From Ravibacter sp964562455 (GTDB lineage Bacteria; Bacteroidota; Bacteroidia; Cytophagales; Spirosomataceae), in NCBI GenBank assembly GCA_964562455.1, contig CAZLTN010000015.1:22332-86331 (forward strand): a DNA stretch of 64,000 nt, given 5' to 3'. A program made the translations under genes and the position numbers. The notes below the pieces were generated by a model. The model saw only the letters and a list, made by a program, of their open reading frames with translations. It searched no databases and was not told where the DNA came from. The number at the start of each line of letters is the position of its first letter. The stretch's first letter is position 1. Below, in pieces: positions 26,654 through 35,346 of the stretch.

Positions 26654-27714
26654 TCTTGGGGAGAGTCGGTTACGGGATCGGGGAGCGGGTCATCACCCAG
26701 CAGGATGGCCAGGGCTTCGCCGCCCTTGACCTGGTCTGCAATGATGCGGGCTATCGCCATATAGGGTACGAAAAGGATCATACCTGCCGCACCCCACAGC
26801 AGGCCGCCCAAAAAGATAGCGACAAGTGTACTAAGCGTGCTCAGGTTGATGCGCTGGCTTACCGCCCAGGGAAAAATGAGATTGGCTTCCAGGTATTGTA
26901 CAAACGTATAGATCGCTATGACCCCCAGCGGATAGTAAATCGAGTCGTACAGTGTCCAGGAAATAATGATGGGGAGCAGTGCTCCGATCATGATGCCGAT
27001 ATATGGGATAAATGTCAGGATAGATGCGATAAATCCGAAGAAGATCGCATTGGGAATGCCGAGAATGAGAAGGCCTGTACTGTTCAGTATACCTACGATC
27101 AGGTAAACTGTTGCCATTCCTTTGATAAACTGTACATAAGAGCTTACAGCTTCGTGCAGGATCCCCTTGAGCCGGCCTTTCAGTGAGGCAGGGGCCAGCA
27201 GCTCTGCTACACGGACAAGCCGTTCGCGCCCATAGAGGATAAGAAAGCTGTAAACCGGGATAATAATCAGCAGCACAGTCCCGGAGACGGATGCCTCCAC
27301 CGTGTTACGGGCAAAGCTGAAAATCGATTGTATGGAATTTTCCACACCCTGCGTAGCCCATATGCGCCATTTGCCCTTTTCAATCCCGAAGGTCTGCTCC
27401 GCATATATACTGATTTCATTTGCCAGCCCAAGCAGTTTGACCTGCAGATCAGGGAAGTAATCGCGCAGGTTCAGTACCTGCAATACCAGGAGCGTGATCA
27501 GGAACGCAATGGGTACCAGCAGAATCAGCAGGCTGACAATTATTGCCGCCGCTCTTCCCATACCTTTTCGTTCGAGCCAGCTACAGACCGGGTAAAGCAG
27601 CAGGCTTATAAAAAGCCCGAAGCTGATCGGGACCAGCACACTTCTTCCCAGGTAAAGAATCAGCGATGAACAAAGAATGATCAATAAAATCTGGAGCAGG
27701 CGGTTGCTGGGCAT
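26641..27714 (-). CDS. AI-2E-family transporter
   Basis: A 357-aa inner-membrane protein with about seven to eight transmembrane helices. The N-terminal hydrophobic block (about 7-35 and 55-85) is followed by a soluble loop, then the C-terminal helices with the family signature (FIPYIGIMIGALLPII and the YLEANLIFPWAVSQRINL segment). Family members include the AI-2 exporter TqsA and several Na+/H+ antiporters, so the substrate is open. It ends convergent with and overlapping the YbjQ gene. The YtxH gene lies 18 bp upstream, in the same direction. Confidence 0.93.
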   Translation of the reverse strand: MPSNRLLQILLIILCSSLILYLGRSVLVPISFGLFISLLLYPVCSWLERKGMGRAAAIIVSLLILLVPIAFLITLLVLQVLNLRDYFPDLQVKLLGLANEISIYAEQTFGIEKGKWRIWATQGVENSIQSIFSFARNTVEASVSGTVLLIIIPVYSFLILYGRERLVRVAELLAPASLKGRLKGILHEAVSSYVQFIKGMATVYLIVGILNSTGLLILGIPNAIFFGFIASILTFIPYIGIMIGALLPIIISWTLYDSIYYPLGVIAIYTFVQYLEANLIFPWAVSQRINLSTLSTLVAIFLGGLLWGAAGMILFVPYMAIARIIADQVKGGEALAILLGDDPLPDPVTDSPQDYSI

Positions 27715-27732
27715 TCGTCGGTTATTCGGGAA

Positions 27733-28035
27733 TTATGACGCCGGGCTTTCTCCGGGAGCTTTTTTGCCTGTGATATTATTGAGCAGGTCTCTCAGGAACT
27801 TGTCCGCATCCGGGAAATTTGTTTTCAGCGTTTCCGCGCCTTTGGTCTTTAGTTCCTCGAAATATTCAGGGGCTTTGTCGAGGGCCTCCTCGGCTTCTCC
27901 TTTCAGGTCGTTCGCTTTGGATTTAAGATCTTCCAGCAGCTTTTCACCGTCTTCTGTCTGCAGGTATTTATGTAGCGCTACGCCGGCAGCGGCTCCTATG
28001 ATGAACGTAGCCAGATGTTTTGAATTAATACTCAT
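27733..28035 (-). CDS. YtxH-domain protein
   Basis: A 100-aa protein with a short N-terminal hydrophobic stretch (TFIIGAAAGVALHKYL, about 9-24) and a long charged amphipathic helix (ANDLKGEAEEALDKAPEYFE and following), as in YtxH/gas-vesicle-like stress proteins. Probably bound to the membrane by its N-terminus. It is likely cotranscribed with the AI-2E transporter downstream. No enzyme activity is expected. Confidence 0.85.
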   Translation of the reverse strand: MSINSKHLATFIIGAAAGVALHKYLQTEDGEKLLEDLKSKANDLKGEAEEALDKAPEYFEELKTKGAETLKTNFPDADKFLRDLLNNITGKKAPGESPAS

Positions 28036-28137
28036 GATCGTGAAATGGTTAATTTGAACTGTCGTTAAAAGTACGGAAAATAAAGCGAAACGGGATGTTT
28101 CCCTCTCTTAAATATGGTAACCGGTAGCAACGGCTTA

Positions 28138-29013
28138 TCAACGGGATTGGAACGCGGCGAGAAGCGCTTCTTTCACATTCCCTTCTGCCAGGAGCTCTTT
28201 TACCCTGATGTGAAGTAGCTCATTGAAATTTTCACAAGCTCCCTCTGTCTGTTCTTTGAAGCTTGCTATCGTCGAATGATAGCCATATTGCCTGATCTCG
28301 TCCGGATCGGGGATTTCCGCAGCGCTGCCCAGTATTCCAAGATCGTTGCCGGTCAGTATAGCCGAACACTGTACTGAAAAGGGTAATGTATCGATACCGA
28401 TGCCTTTTACGGGGCGCTGTACTTCAAACAGCGTTTCTTTGCCCGATACGCTGTACCAATCGCCTCCTGCACGGCCCACCCAACGGGTTTTGAGCATGTC
28501 TATGCGCCCTTTGGCGTCGAGAATCCGCTCTGAGAAATGTGCCAGTACCACCTCTGCGATCACCAGGCTCATGCTTCCGATTTCCTTTATATCAAGTACC
28601 CTGCACTCCAGGTGACCGGGCGATTCCTGTACCCGGGGAGGAGTGACGACCAGTGAGGGGATAGGGGTGAAACCTGCTTTTTCAAACTCGTTGACACCTC
28701 TGTCGTATGCTGATGATGAAAGGGATACCTGTTGCACCATGTTCACGTCTACAAGGTTAACAACAGCTTCAGGCACTTCTTCCAGGTTCAATACCGTATC
28801 CTTGTAAGAGTCGTCAAAACCCCTCTTATTGGGAGCAAATACGACGATGGGAGGGTCTATCCCTACATAGTTGAAAAAGCTGAACGGGCTCAGGTTGGCA
28901 TTTCCCGATTTATCGGTTGTACTGACCAGCGCGATAGGCCTAGGGGCTATTGCGCTGGTCATGTATTGGTAGAAAGACCTTGCGCCCGCATCTTCCGGTC
29001 TGACGCTTTTCAT
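28138..29013 (-). CDS. Flavin reductase family protein (FMN-binding split barrel)
   Basis: A 291-aa cytoplasmic flavoprotein. The N-terminal two thirds match the flavin-reductase-like split barrel: AIAPRPIALVSTTDKSGNAN (about 16-35), then LSPFSFFNYVGIDPPIVVF, and HLECRVLDIKEIGS in the middle. The C-terminal third resembles the extension found in a subgroup annotated only as flavin reductases; the electron acceptor is not evident. It is the last gene of an apparent operon: GT39 enzyme, amidotransferase, phosphoribosyltransferase, this gene, with gaps of 3-12 bp. Confidence 0.88.
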   Translation of the reverse strand: MKSVRPEDAGARSFYQYMTSAIAPRPIALVSTTDKSGNANLSPFSFFNYVGIDPPIVVFAPNKRGFDDSYKDTVLNLEEVPEAVVNLVDVNMVQQVSLSSSAYDRGVNEFEKAGFTPIPSLVVTPPRVQESPGHLECRVLDIKEIGSMSLVIAEVVLAHFSERILDAKGRIDMLKTRWVGRAGGDWYSVSGKETLFEVQRPVKGIGIDTLPFSVQCSAILTGNDLGILGSAAEIPDPDEIRQYGYHSTIASFKEQTEGACENFNELLHIRVKELLAEGNVKEALLAAFQSR

Positions 29014-29025
29014 CCTGAGCGGTAT

Positions 29026-29541
29026 TTACTGAAGGTAAGCTCCTTCCTGGTCCGGTTTGCTGAGAATAACCTGCACGTGTTCGTTGATGGTAGTGCTGAG
29101 GGAATACCCTACATAATCTGCAGAAACGGGATACAGCCTGTGACTCCGGTCCACTACCACCGCTACCTGCAGCTTCCTGACGCCTTTCTGGAGAAAGGGC
29201 TGAAGCGAGAATGTCATTGTCCGGGCGGTATTCAATACCACATCGGCCACTATTACCACATGATCTTCCAGTACGACTTCGTCGCTGCCGAAATCGATAT
29301 AGCTCTGTTTCGGAGCATGTACGTCAAAGCGCAGTTCTATCAGCCTGACTGCCATTGGGGAAATGCGGCTGATCTCTGCCGACAACCGTTTGGCAAACTC
29401 ATAGCCTTCGCCAACAATCCCGGCAATTACAATTTCTTTTTCCGTAAAATTACGCTCATACACCTCGTAGGCCATTCTCCTGATCTTCTGTTCAATCTGC
29501 AGAGGCGTAAGAATTTTTAGCGGTTCTTCAAAAGCTGACAT
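29026..29541 (-). CDS. PyrR-like phosphoribosyltransferase-family protein
   Basis: A 171-aa type I phosphoribosyltransferase fold protein. The PRPP-binding loop is VVIVADVVLNTARTMTFSL (about 92-110), in which one of the two acidic residues of the usual VDDVIDTGRT is replaced (ADVVLNT). EIVIAGIVGEGYEFAKRLS matches the first loop. The family includes pyrimidine regulator/uracil PRTase PyrR. The lost acidic residue may weaken catalysis, so a regulatory or altered role is possible. It lies 3 bp from the amidotransferase gene. Confidence 0.82.
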   Translation of the reverse strand: MSAFEEPLKILTPLQIEQKIRRMAYEVYERNFTEKEIVIAGIVGEGYEFAKRLSAEISRISPMAVRLIELRFDVHAPKQSYIDFGSDEVVLEDHVVIVADVVLNTARTMTFSLQPFLQKGVRKLQVAVVVDRSHRLYPVSADYVGYSLSTTINEHVQVILSKPDQEGAYLQ

Positions 29542-29544
29542 AGG

Positions 29545-30282
29545 CTAATTCCTTTTTTGCAAATTACTGAAAAAATTGACAATCCAGCCAGCCGTGGCAA
29601 CTTCGTCTGTTGGCAGGCTGAGACTGTCGACCCCCCTTGCTACCTTTTCCCCGCCAATCCTTTCCTGCCGCAATTCCATAAGTGCCCGGTTATAGGAATG
29701 CGGGAATTCAGGATGAGCCTGTACCCCAAGCATGGTCTGCCCGACCATCATCATGGCGTTAGGGCAATCGGCAGCGGAAGCCAGCCTGGTAGCATTTTCA
29801 GGCAGCTCTATCACCTGATCCTGGCACATCATGAGCAGGTTAAGCTTGTCCTGGTACGGTTCCATCCACCTTTCCCGCGAAAGTATGGTCAATTCATGCA
29901 CGCCGACACACCAGCCGCCCGCAGATTTATGAACCTTCCCGCCCAGCGCATATCCCAGCATCTGGTGGCCGAAGCAGACTCCCGTGTAGGGAATTGCATC
30001 CCGGTTTAGCGCCCTGACAAAGTCTGCCAGCCTGTGGATCCAGTCTTCGTCGTCATAAACTGAAAAGGAGGACCCGGTACACAGGTAACCGTCGCATTCA
30101 TTGGCATTTTCGGGAAAGACCCCGTTGACGACGTCATAGAAGCGGAATTCAATGCCGGAAGATACCTTGTTGAAAAGGGTAGGGAACATTTCCCGGTAGT
30201 CACCGGCTATGTGCCGCAGTTCGGGCCGGACATGATCGCATTCCAATAGCCCTATCGTTAAGGTTGATTCCATTCGGTTCAT
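29545..30282 (-). CDS. Class I glutamine amidotransferase-like protein
   Basis: A 245-aa protein with the triad-type class I amidotransferase fold, as in the GATase half of GMP synthase. The nucleophile elbow is YTGVCFGHQMLGYALGGK (Cys near residue 99), and the His/Glu pair is in GVQAHPEFPHSY near 190. There is no ATP-pyrophosphatase domain, so it is not GuaA itself; stand-alone members act on varied amides or gamma-glutamyl compounds. A start at the internal ATG 30273 is also possible. Position between the GT39 and PRTase genes shows operon membership but not substrate. Confidence 0.87.
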   Translation of the reverse strand: MNRMESTLTIGLLECDHVRPELRHIAGDYREMFPTLFNKVSSGIEFRFYDVVNGVFPENANECDGYLCTGSSFSVYDDEDWIHRLADFVRALNRDAIPYTGVCFGHQMLGYALGGKVHKSAGGWCVGVHELTILSRERWMEPYQDKLNLLMMCQDQVIELPENATRLASAADCPNAMMMVGQTMLGVQAHPEFPHSYNRALMELRQERIGGEKVARGVDSLSLPTDEVATAGWIVNFFSNLQKRN

Positions 30283-30287
30283 TCGAT

Positions 30288-32036
30288 TTAAAATCTCATA
30301 CCGGAAAGATCTGCGAGTTCGAGGTCTTCACCTTTCCGGTGCTGCCGCAGGATGATCTTGTCGATCCTGACCGTGTCCAGTACCTGCACATAACGGGCGT
30401 CTTTCGGCAGGTAGAGATTGGTCAATTGTGCATCCTGCACTGAAAACGACAGGAAAGTACGTCCCATTTCATTGAACGGCACCACGCGGGGAGCGCCGTA
30501 AAATACGGTATCGCCGGGCTGGTACAGCTTAATGATTTCTTTTGCGGCCTTGTAATAGGGATTAGAAGGCCTGGGCTCGCTGAAGTAGCCGTATTTTTGG
30601 GAACGGTCCTGGTAGAATTCTTTCAGTCTCAACCCGACAAATCCCGATTGGATAAGCATGACTATGGCGATCAGCGCACGGAAATCGGCTTTCAGCGTAA
30701 CAACCAGTTGGGCAAGCAGAGCCAGCAAAATGATAACGTAAGGAAAGGAAAAACCCGAATACCGCTGAGTCAGGCCGTAGGTATGCCCGTTTTTGAAAGC
30801 AAATGCTATGAGAAAAAGGGTAGGTACTACCGACATGATGTAAAGCAGCCAAAGCCGTTTCTTTTCTGACGGCGAGGCCCGTTTGTGTACGATCGGGAAC
30901 AGCGAAATGAGCAGCATGGACACCGAAAAGATCACAAACTGCAGCTTGTTCTGAGAATAGAAAAGCATTGGAGAAAAAGCCGCAATGCCCAGCACGATAC
31001 TTCTTTTTTTCAGCGACCAGGAGTTGAAGACACGGCTGTGGAAAAGAAGGATCAGGATCATTCCCGAAATCACCGCCAGGATGATGTTCTTCTTGCCTGT
31101 CAACGCATCGCTCAGGCCGTTCATGAACGGGAGAAGGTCCGTGAAAATGGGAATTGATTTTTGAATCACGTTGGCGGGAGTAGCAGGGAGGACAGTGCCG
31201 TACGGGTTGTTGTAGGGCATTGTTTCGGCTACCCGCTTATATTCCTTTGCCTGGTAATCGAGGGTGTACAAAGTCCATTGACCGCCGCCGTACATCAGCC
31301 ACCACGCGAGGCCCGTCATGGCCAGCCCGCCGGCCAGCAGTAGGCGGAACCAGTACCTGGCTTTCAGGAAAAAGAGCGCGTAAAGGCCATGCCCGATAAA
31401 AACCGAAACCGTCAGGAAATGAGAAAGAGGGCATAGAAAGGAACTCACGATATAACCCGCATAATCACCCGGGCTCCGGCGTCCGACATTCTCATTTTCC
31501 ACTATTTTCAGGAAGTAATAAGTGCTGAGCAGCGTCAGGAAAAAAGTGAGCGAATAGTTTCTTGCCTGGTGGCTGTATGCAATAAAAAAAGGTTCGACAG
31601 CTACGATCGCTGCGGCTATCAGCGCGGTAGTTACGGAAAAATGCCGCCTGGCAAAGGCATAGGTAAGAAGAATGATCAGTACGCTGAAGAACGCAGAAAA
31701 TGATCTTGCCGAGTAGTCGGATATACCAAACATGTCCATCCATATATGAAGAAGCAGGTAATAGAAGGGGCTGTTCCCTATGTCGCTTCTCGTCATGGCT
31801 TCGTAGTAGTCGGCCAGCGTTTTGGGCGCCCAGAAATCGGCAGGAGTAAAGGAGGGTTGGGTAAATACTTCTTTCTGGTTGGCTCCCTCAAGCACAATTC
31901 CCTGGCTGATTACCATCGTACTTTTTTCGTCGAAAAAAATACTGTAAGTGTCAAGTCTGTAAAACCTGAGCAATATGCCGGCTAAAATGATCCCGCACAG
32001 GATTAGTGAAGAGCGGGCGGATAAAAGATCTTTCAT
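30288..32036 (-). CDS. GT39/ArnT-like membrane glycosyltransferase
   Basis: A 582-aa integral membrane protein with about eleven to twelve helices and a soluble C-terminal domain. The first luminal loop has the family features: RFYRLDTYSIFFDEKSTMV (with an acidic Asp-Glu pair, about 26-44) and a loop with NSPFYYLLLHIWMDMFG. Such enzymes move sugars or aminosugars from lipid-phosphate donors to proteins or lipid A at the periplasmic face. The C-terminal portion (about 480-582) has no recognisable domain. A TTTG/TAnnTTTG promoter lies just upstream, so it heads the four-gene operon. Confidence 0.87.
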   Translation of the reverse strand: MKDLLSARSSLILCGIILAGILLRFYRLDTYSIFFDEKSTMVISQGIVLEGANQKEVFTQPSFTPADFWAPKTLADYYEAMTRSDIGNSPFYYLLLHIWMDMFGISDYSARSFSAFFSVLIILLTYAFARRHFSVTTALIAAAIVAVEPFFIAYSHQARNYSLTFFLTLLSTYYFLKIVENENVGRRSPGDYAGYIVSSFLCPLSHFLTVSVFIGHGLYALFFLKARYWFRLLLAGGLAMTGLAWWLMYGGGQWTLYTLDYQAKEYKRVAETMPYNNPYGTVLPATPANVIQKSIPIFTDLLPFMNGLSDALTGKKNIILAVISGMILILLFHSRVFNSWSLKKRSIVLGIAAFSPMLFYSQNKLQFVIFSVSMLLISLFPIVHKRASPSEKKRLWLLYIMSVVPTLFLIAFAFKNGHTYGLTQRYSGFSFPYVIILLALLAQLVVTLKADFRALIAIVMLIQSGFVGLRLKEFYQDRSQKYGYFSEPRPSNPYYKAAKEIIKLYQPGDTVFYGAPRVVPFNEMGRTFLSFSVQDAQLTNLYLPKDARYVQVLDTVRIDKIILRQHRKGEDLELADLSGMRF

Positions 32037-32063
32037 TCAACTGAGGTACACGAAATGAAGTGT

Positions 32064-32090
32064 CAAAGCTAGTAATTAATAATTTTCAAA
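32064..32090 (-). promoter_or_regulatory. Promoter of the GT39 operon
   Basis: Minus strand TTTG (32087-32090), a 15-nt spacer, then TAGCTTTG (32064-32071). The predicted leader is about 20 nt. The -33 element lies across the stop of the OmpA/PD40 gene. Confidence 0.6.
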
Positions 32091-34116
32091 TCTTCAGAAC
32101 CGTCAATTCCACCCTCCTGTTCTGCCTGCGGGAATCTTCCGTAAGGTTGTTGGTAACCGGTCGCGAGGAACCCCAGGCTTTGATCCGGATGCGTTCCGGC
32201 CCGATCCCTTTTGATTCGAGGAAAAGCTTTACATTCTTTACACGTTCCTCAGAAAGAGCGAGATTTTTGTTGAAATCACCCTGGTTATCGGTGTGCCCTT
32301 CGAGCAGGATTTCCATGCCGGAATATTCTTTCATAAGGTCCACCAGTGCCATCAGCTCCTGCTGCGATCCGGCTTCCAGCCGGGAGCTGCTCTGTGCAAA
32401 ACGGACCTGGTTCAGCGGAAGCCGGCGCCCGCTCTTTACGGGTACCAGGGCGATATTCCGGGTAGCCGTCATGTCCGCGGACCTGGGAATCGTTAGTTCT
32501 TCATAGTAAGGGAAATAACCCGGGCTCGTTGCCGACAGTGAAAGCGTACTGTCATAAGGCATCAGCAGACGGTATTCCCCGGTTTCGGCCTCCGGCACAG
32601 CGTCGGCAATGGTCTTCGATTTGTCTGGGGTAAAAAGCCCTACCTGCCCCGCTATGGCTGCCCCGGTTTCCTTGTCGGTAAGTTTCCCGTTCAAGGCTAC
32701 AAGGACCTGCGGGCTTATCGACGGGTAGAGTGGTATCCGGTAAAGGTCGTCTGACTGGCTGGCCGGGTTAAAAGAGCTCATATAGGCATATTCGCCGGAG
32801 GCAGGAATGGAAAAAAAACTATCCCAGCCGGATGAATTGATTGCAGGGCCGAGATTGAGAGGTTTGGACCAGTTCAGCCAGGTATCGTCCAGGCGCCGCG
32901 AAACGAATATATCCCCGCTGCCGAACCCCCTGTGCCCCGCCGACGTGAAATACAGCGTTTTGTTATCGGCTGCAAGAAAGGGAGCCCCTTCGTAGTCGGC
33001 AGTATTGATAACGGGCCCCAGGTTTAAGGGGATGGTCCAGGAACCCGCTGCTTTTTTAAAGCTGACATAAAGGTCCTTGCTGCCATACGTGTCGCGGCGC
33101 TGAACCGACAATATGATTACGTTTTCGGCCGGAGAAACGGTCATTTCCGTGTTTTTCGGGCGCTGGTCGTTATAATGGTCTTCAATCTGGAAACTCACCG
33201 GGAACGACCATCCTGACCTGGTAAGAAACGATTTCGAGAAACCCTCTACCATACTGCCGTCTTCCTGGTAGGCGTTCAGCAGGTACAGCGTTTTCCCGTT
33301 TGCGGAAATGCCCAGTACGGCGTTGTCCCCCGTATTGTTTATCGGAGGACCTATATTTTCCGCCGGCCCCCATTCTCCGTTAGCCCGTTTCGAGGAAACC
33401 CAGACATCCTGCCTGCGTGAATTCCCGATGTTGTCAGGGTGCTCCCGGGTAAAATAAAGTGTAGAGCCGTCAGGAGAAATGACAGGCGCAATTTCCCTGC
33501 CTTTCGAATTGATAGCCGGTCCGAGGGGTGTTTTCACCATCCCGGGGGGAAGATCGCCGGCAACTTCGACGCTGATGTCGACCGGCCGGTCTGATTCGGT
33601 TATGCCGATAGCGTCGATCTGGTTATAACCTCCTACAAGGGAAGCATTCATGACCAGTTTCAGCGCATTGATCCTGACTTCAGGTGCAAGGCCCGGAGTG
33701 AGCGTCAGGAGGCGGCCTGTCTCCCGGTTCCCTTTCAACTGGCCCGGCGAAGCCACCATGTGTTCCTTACCCGAAGGCTCGTACAGGTAAACGGCAGTGA
33801 GTGCGCCGGGATTGAAATTCTCGACGATCAGTACCTGGCGGGGGTATATGGCACGCGCGAAGCCCACTTTTACCCACTCTTCGGAGTTTGCGTCGGCCTC
33901 GGCCGGGCTCCACGCGTTGGGGCTGTCCCCCGTGTGAGGAAATTTTTCCGGTTGCCCCAGTAGCTGGACTGCCCGGTACTGCCGGCCATAGGAGCCGGGA
34001 CGATGTTCAGAAGAAAACCCCAGCAGCTTACCGGCCCATAAAACGTCCTGTCCATTTGAACGGCATACAAGCCCAAATGAAAAAAGCAAGGTCAATATGA
34101 AAACCCTTGAGGACAA
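32086..34116 (-). CDS. OmpA/PD40 outer-membrane protein
   Basis: A 676-aa protein with signal peptide (about 1-22). Residues 25-190 are an uncharacterised beta-rich domain. Residues 200-470 hold PD40 (WD40-like) propeller repeats, such as SPDGSTLYFTRE and AADNKTLYFTSAG. Residues 475-555 resemble a carboxypeptidase-regulatory domain, and 565-676 are an OmpA peptidoglycan-binding domain (ILLEGHTDNQGDFNKNLALS). This layout is typical of Bacteroidota proteins that bind the wall and may take part in envelope or type IX secretion assemblies. The apparent start is TTG at 34116, because no ATG gives this signal peptide. The DUF1080 gene lies 42 bp upstream. Confidence 0.92.
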   Translation of the reverse strand: MSSRVFILTLLFSFGLVCRSNGQDVLWAGKLLGFSSEHRPGSYGRQYRAVQLLGQPEKFPHTGDSPNAWSPAEADANSEEWVKVGFARAIYPRQVLIVENFNPGALTAVYLYEPSGKEHMVASPGQLKGNRETGRLLTLTPGLAPEVRINALKLVMNASLVGGYNQIDAIGITESDRPVDISVEVAGDLPPGMVKTPLGPAINSKGREIAPVISPDGSTLYFTREHPDNIGNSRRQDVWVSSKRANGEWGPAENIGPPINNTGDNAVLGISANGKTLYLLNAYQEDGSMVEGFSKSFLTRSGWSFPVSFQIEDHYNDQRPKNTEMTVSPAENVIILSVQRRDTYGSKDLYVSFKKAAGSWTIPLNLGPVINTADYEGAPFLAADNKTLYFTSAGHRGFGSGDIFVSRRLDDTWLNWSKPLNLGPAINSSGWDSFFSIPASGEYAYMSSFNPASQSDDLYRIPLYPSISPQVLVALNGKLTDKETGAAIAGQVGLFTPDKSKTIADAVPEAETGEYRLLMPYDSTLSLSATSPGYFPYYEELTIPRSADMTATRNIALVPVKSGRRLPLNQVRFAQSSSRLEAGSQQELMALVDLMKEYSGMEILLEGHTDNQGDFNKNLALSEERVKNVKLFLESKGIGPERIRIKAWGSSRPVTNNLTEDSRRQNRRVELTVLKI

Positions 34117-34158
34117 TAATGGATGTCTTATTAATGGACTGGTATGAACCTGAGGTGA

Positions 34159-35100
34159 TTACAATGCGGGTGTGATGGTAATGTTGCGGTATTCAACAGC
34201 TCCGTGGTCACCCTGGATCATAAGAGGCCCGGGAGCGCCTTCATTGCTGTCGAGAGCTCCGCCCGTTATACCCGGAATTTCCTGTGGATGTATGATCGTC
34301 TTTCCGTTCAAAGCAACTGTTACCAGCCTTCCCGTAAGTGTTACGTCGAGCGTCTGCCATTCCCCGGCAGGCTTGGCCGGTAGCTCCACAGGAATGATGA
34401 AGCCATAGATAGCTCCCAACTGGTCGTATTCAGGCTCTGCTCCATAGCTGTCCGTAACCTGGATTTCATAGCGGCCTCTAAGGTAGATACCGCTGTTGCT
34501 TCCTTTCGGGATACGGAATTCCAGGTGAAGCTTGAAATCCTCGAATTTGGATTCGCTTGCCAGGTTGGCTCCGGACTTGGGATTGCTGAGAACTCCGTTT
34601 TTAACTACCCAGTTATTGTCTTTGCCAAGCGCTTTCCAGCCATCCAGGGAGTTGGCTTTGATGAGCTCCACCGGTTTTCCCCATGCGGGAGCTTTGTCTC
34701 TTTTCAACTTCGGCGCCCTCTGGCCGGTCCAGTTATAAGTTTCACCTTCCGGAGAAACCATCGTGCCTGATATTTTATCTCCGTCCACTTTTCCCGATAT
34801 CCTGACATCTTTCTCACCTTTTTCCCATTGAGGCGGAATCGAGAAGCTGAACTCCCCGTCCTTGAAATGAACTACCGAAACCGGACGGGCGCTACCTGAA
34901 GTGCTGACAAATTGCCCGATCAGCGTGTTATAACCGGAATGCCGTACCTCCAGCCATGAAGGAAGCTTTGTGCCTTTCATGTCAATGGTTATATCCCAGC
35001 GGCCTTCGATCGGCGGCTTTGCTCCTGCCGGAGGCGTACAAAAAAACAGGCTAAAAACAGTTGCTAACCCTACAATGTTCCTGGAGAAATTTGTCATCAT
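34159..35100 (-). CDS. DUF1080 (3-keto-disaccharide hydrolase-like) secreted protein
   Basis: A protein of about 313 aa with signal peptide (cleavage near the PPAGA-K site, about residue 28). The C-terminal DUF1080/concanavalin-like domain (about 130-313) shows the usual motifs: NSLDGWKALGKDNNWVVKNG, the EFRIPKGSNSGIYLRGRYEI strand, and GEWQTLDVTLTGRLVTVALN. The N-terminal part (30-120) is an extra beta domain. Family members hydrolyse 3-keto-glycosides; activity here is inferred. ATG 35100 is chosen because an upstream start (35157) would give 19 charged residues before the signal peptide. Confidence 0.9.
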   Translation of the reverse strand: MMTNFSRNIVGLATVFSLFFCTPPAGAKPPIEGRWDITIDMKGTKLPSWLEVRHSGYNTLIGQFVSTSGSARPVSVVHFKDGEFSFSIPPQWEKGEKDVRISGKVDGDKISGTMVSPEGETYNWTGQRAPKLKRDKAPAWGKPVELIKANSLDGWKALGKDNNWVVKNGVLSNPKSGANLASESKFEDFKLHLEFRIPKGSNSGIYLRGRYEIQVTDSYGAEPEYDQLGAIYGFIIPVELPAKPAGEWQTLDVTLTGRLVTVALNGKTIIHPQEIPGITGGALDSNEGAPGPLMIQGDHGAVEYRNITITPAL

Positions 35101-35196
35101 GATTTTTTGGTTTAATCGGCTTCCGGTACAGAATTTATGAAAGTGTCTGAAAAGCATTTCTTTTTTAAGATCTCTATCTTCCTTTTTCCGGATTTA

Positions 35197-35204
35197 CAAA
35201 TATA
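35197..35204 (-). promoter_or_regulatory. Putative -7 box of the DUF1080 gene
   Basis: Minus strand TATATTTG, a TAnnTTTG match about 95 bp upstream of the chosen start. No good -33 element. Confidence 0.4.
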
Positions 35205-35346
35205 GCAATTGACGGGAAAGCTTCTTTACTTCCCGGTCGGCGCAACCGACAACTTATGGCTATGTCATACATTTTTTTTATGTTTGTTATGAGCTACTCA
35301 TCAGACTGTCAGGGTGTACTTCAGCGGCATCATATCGGGTTCGGGA

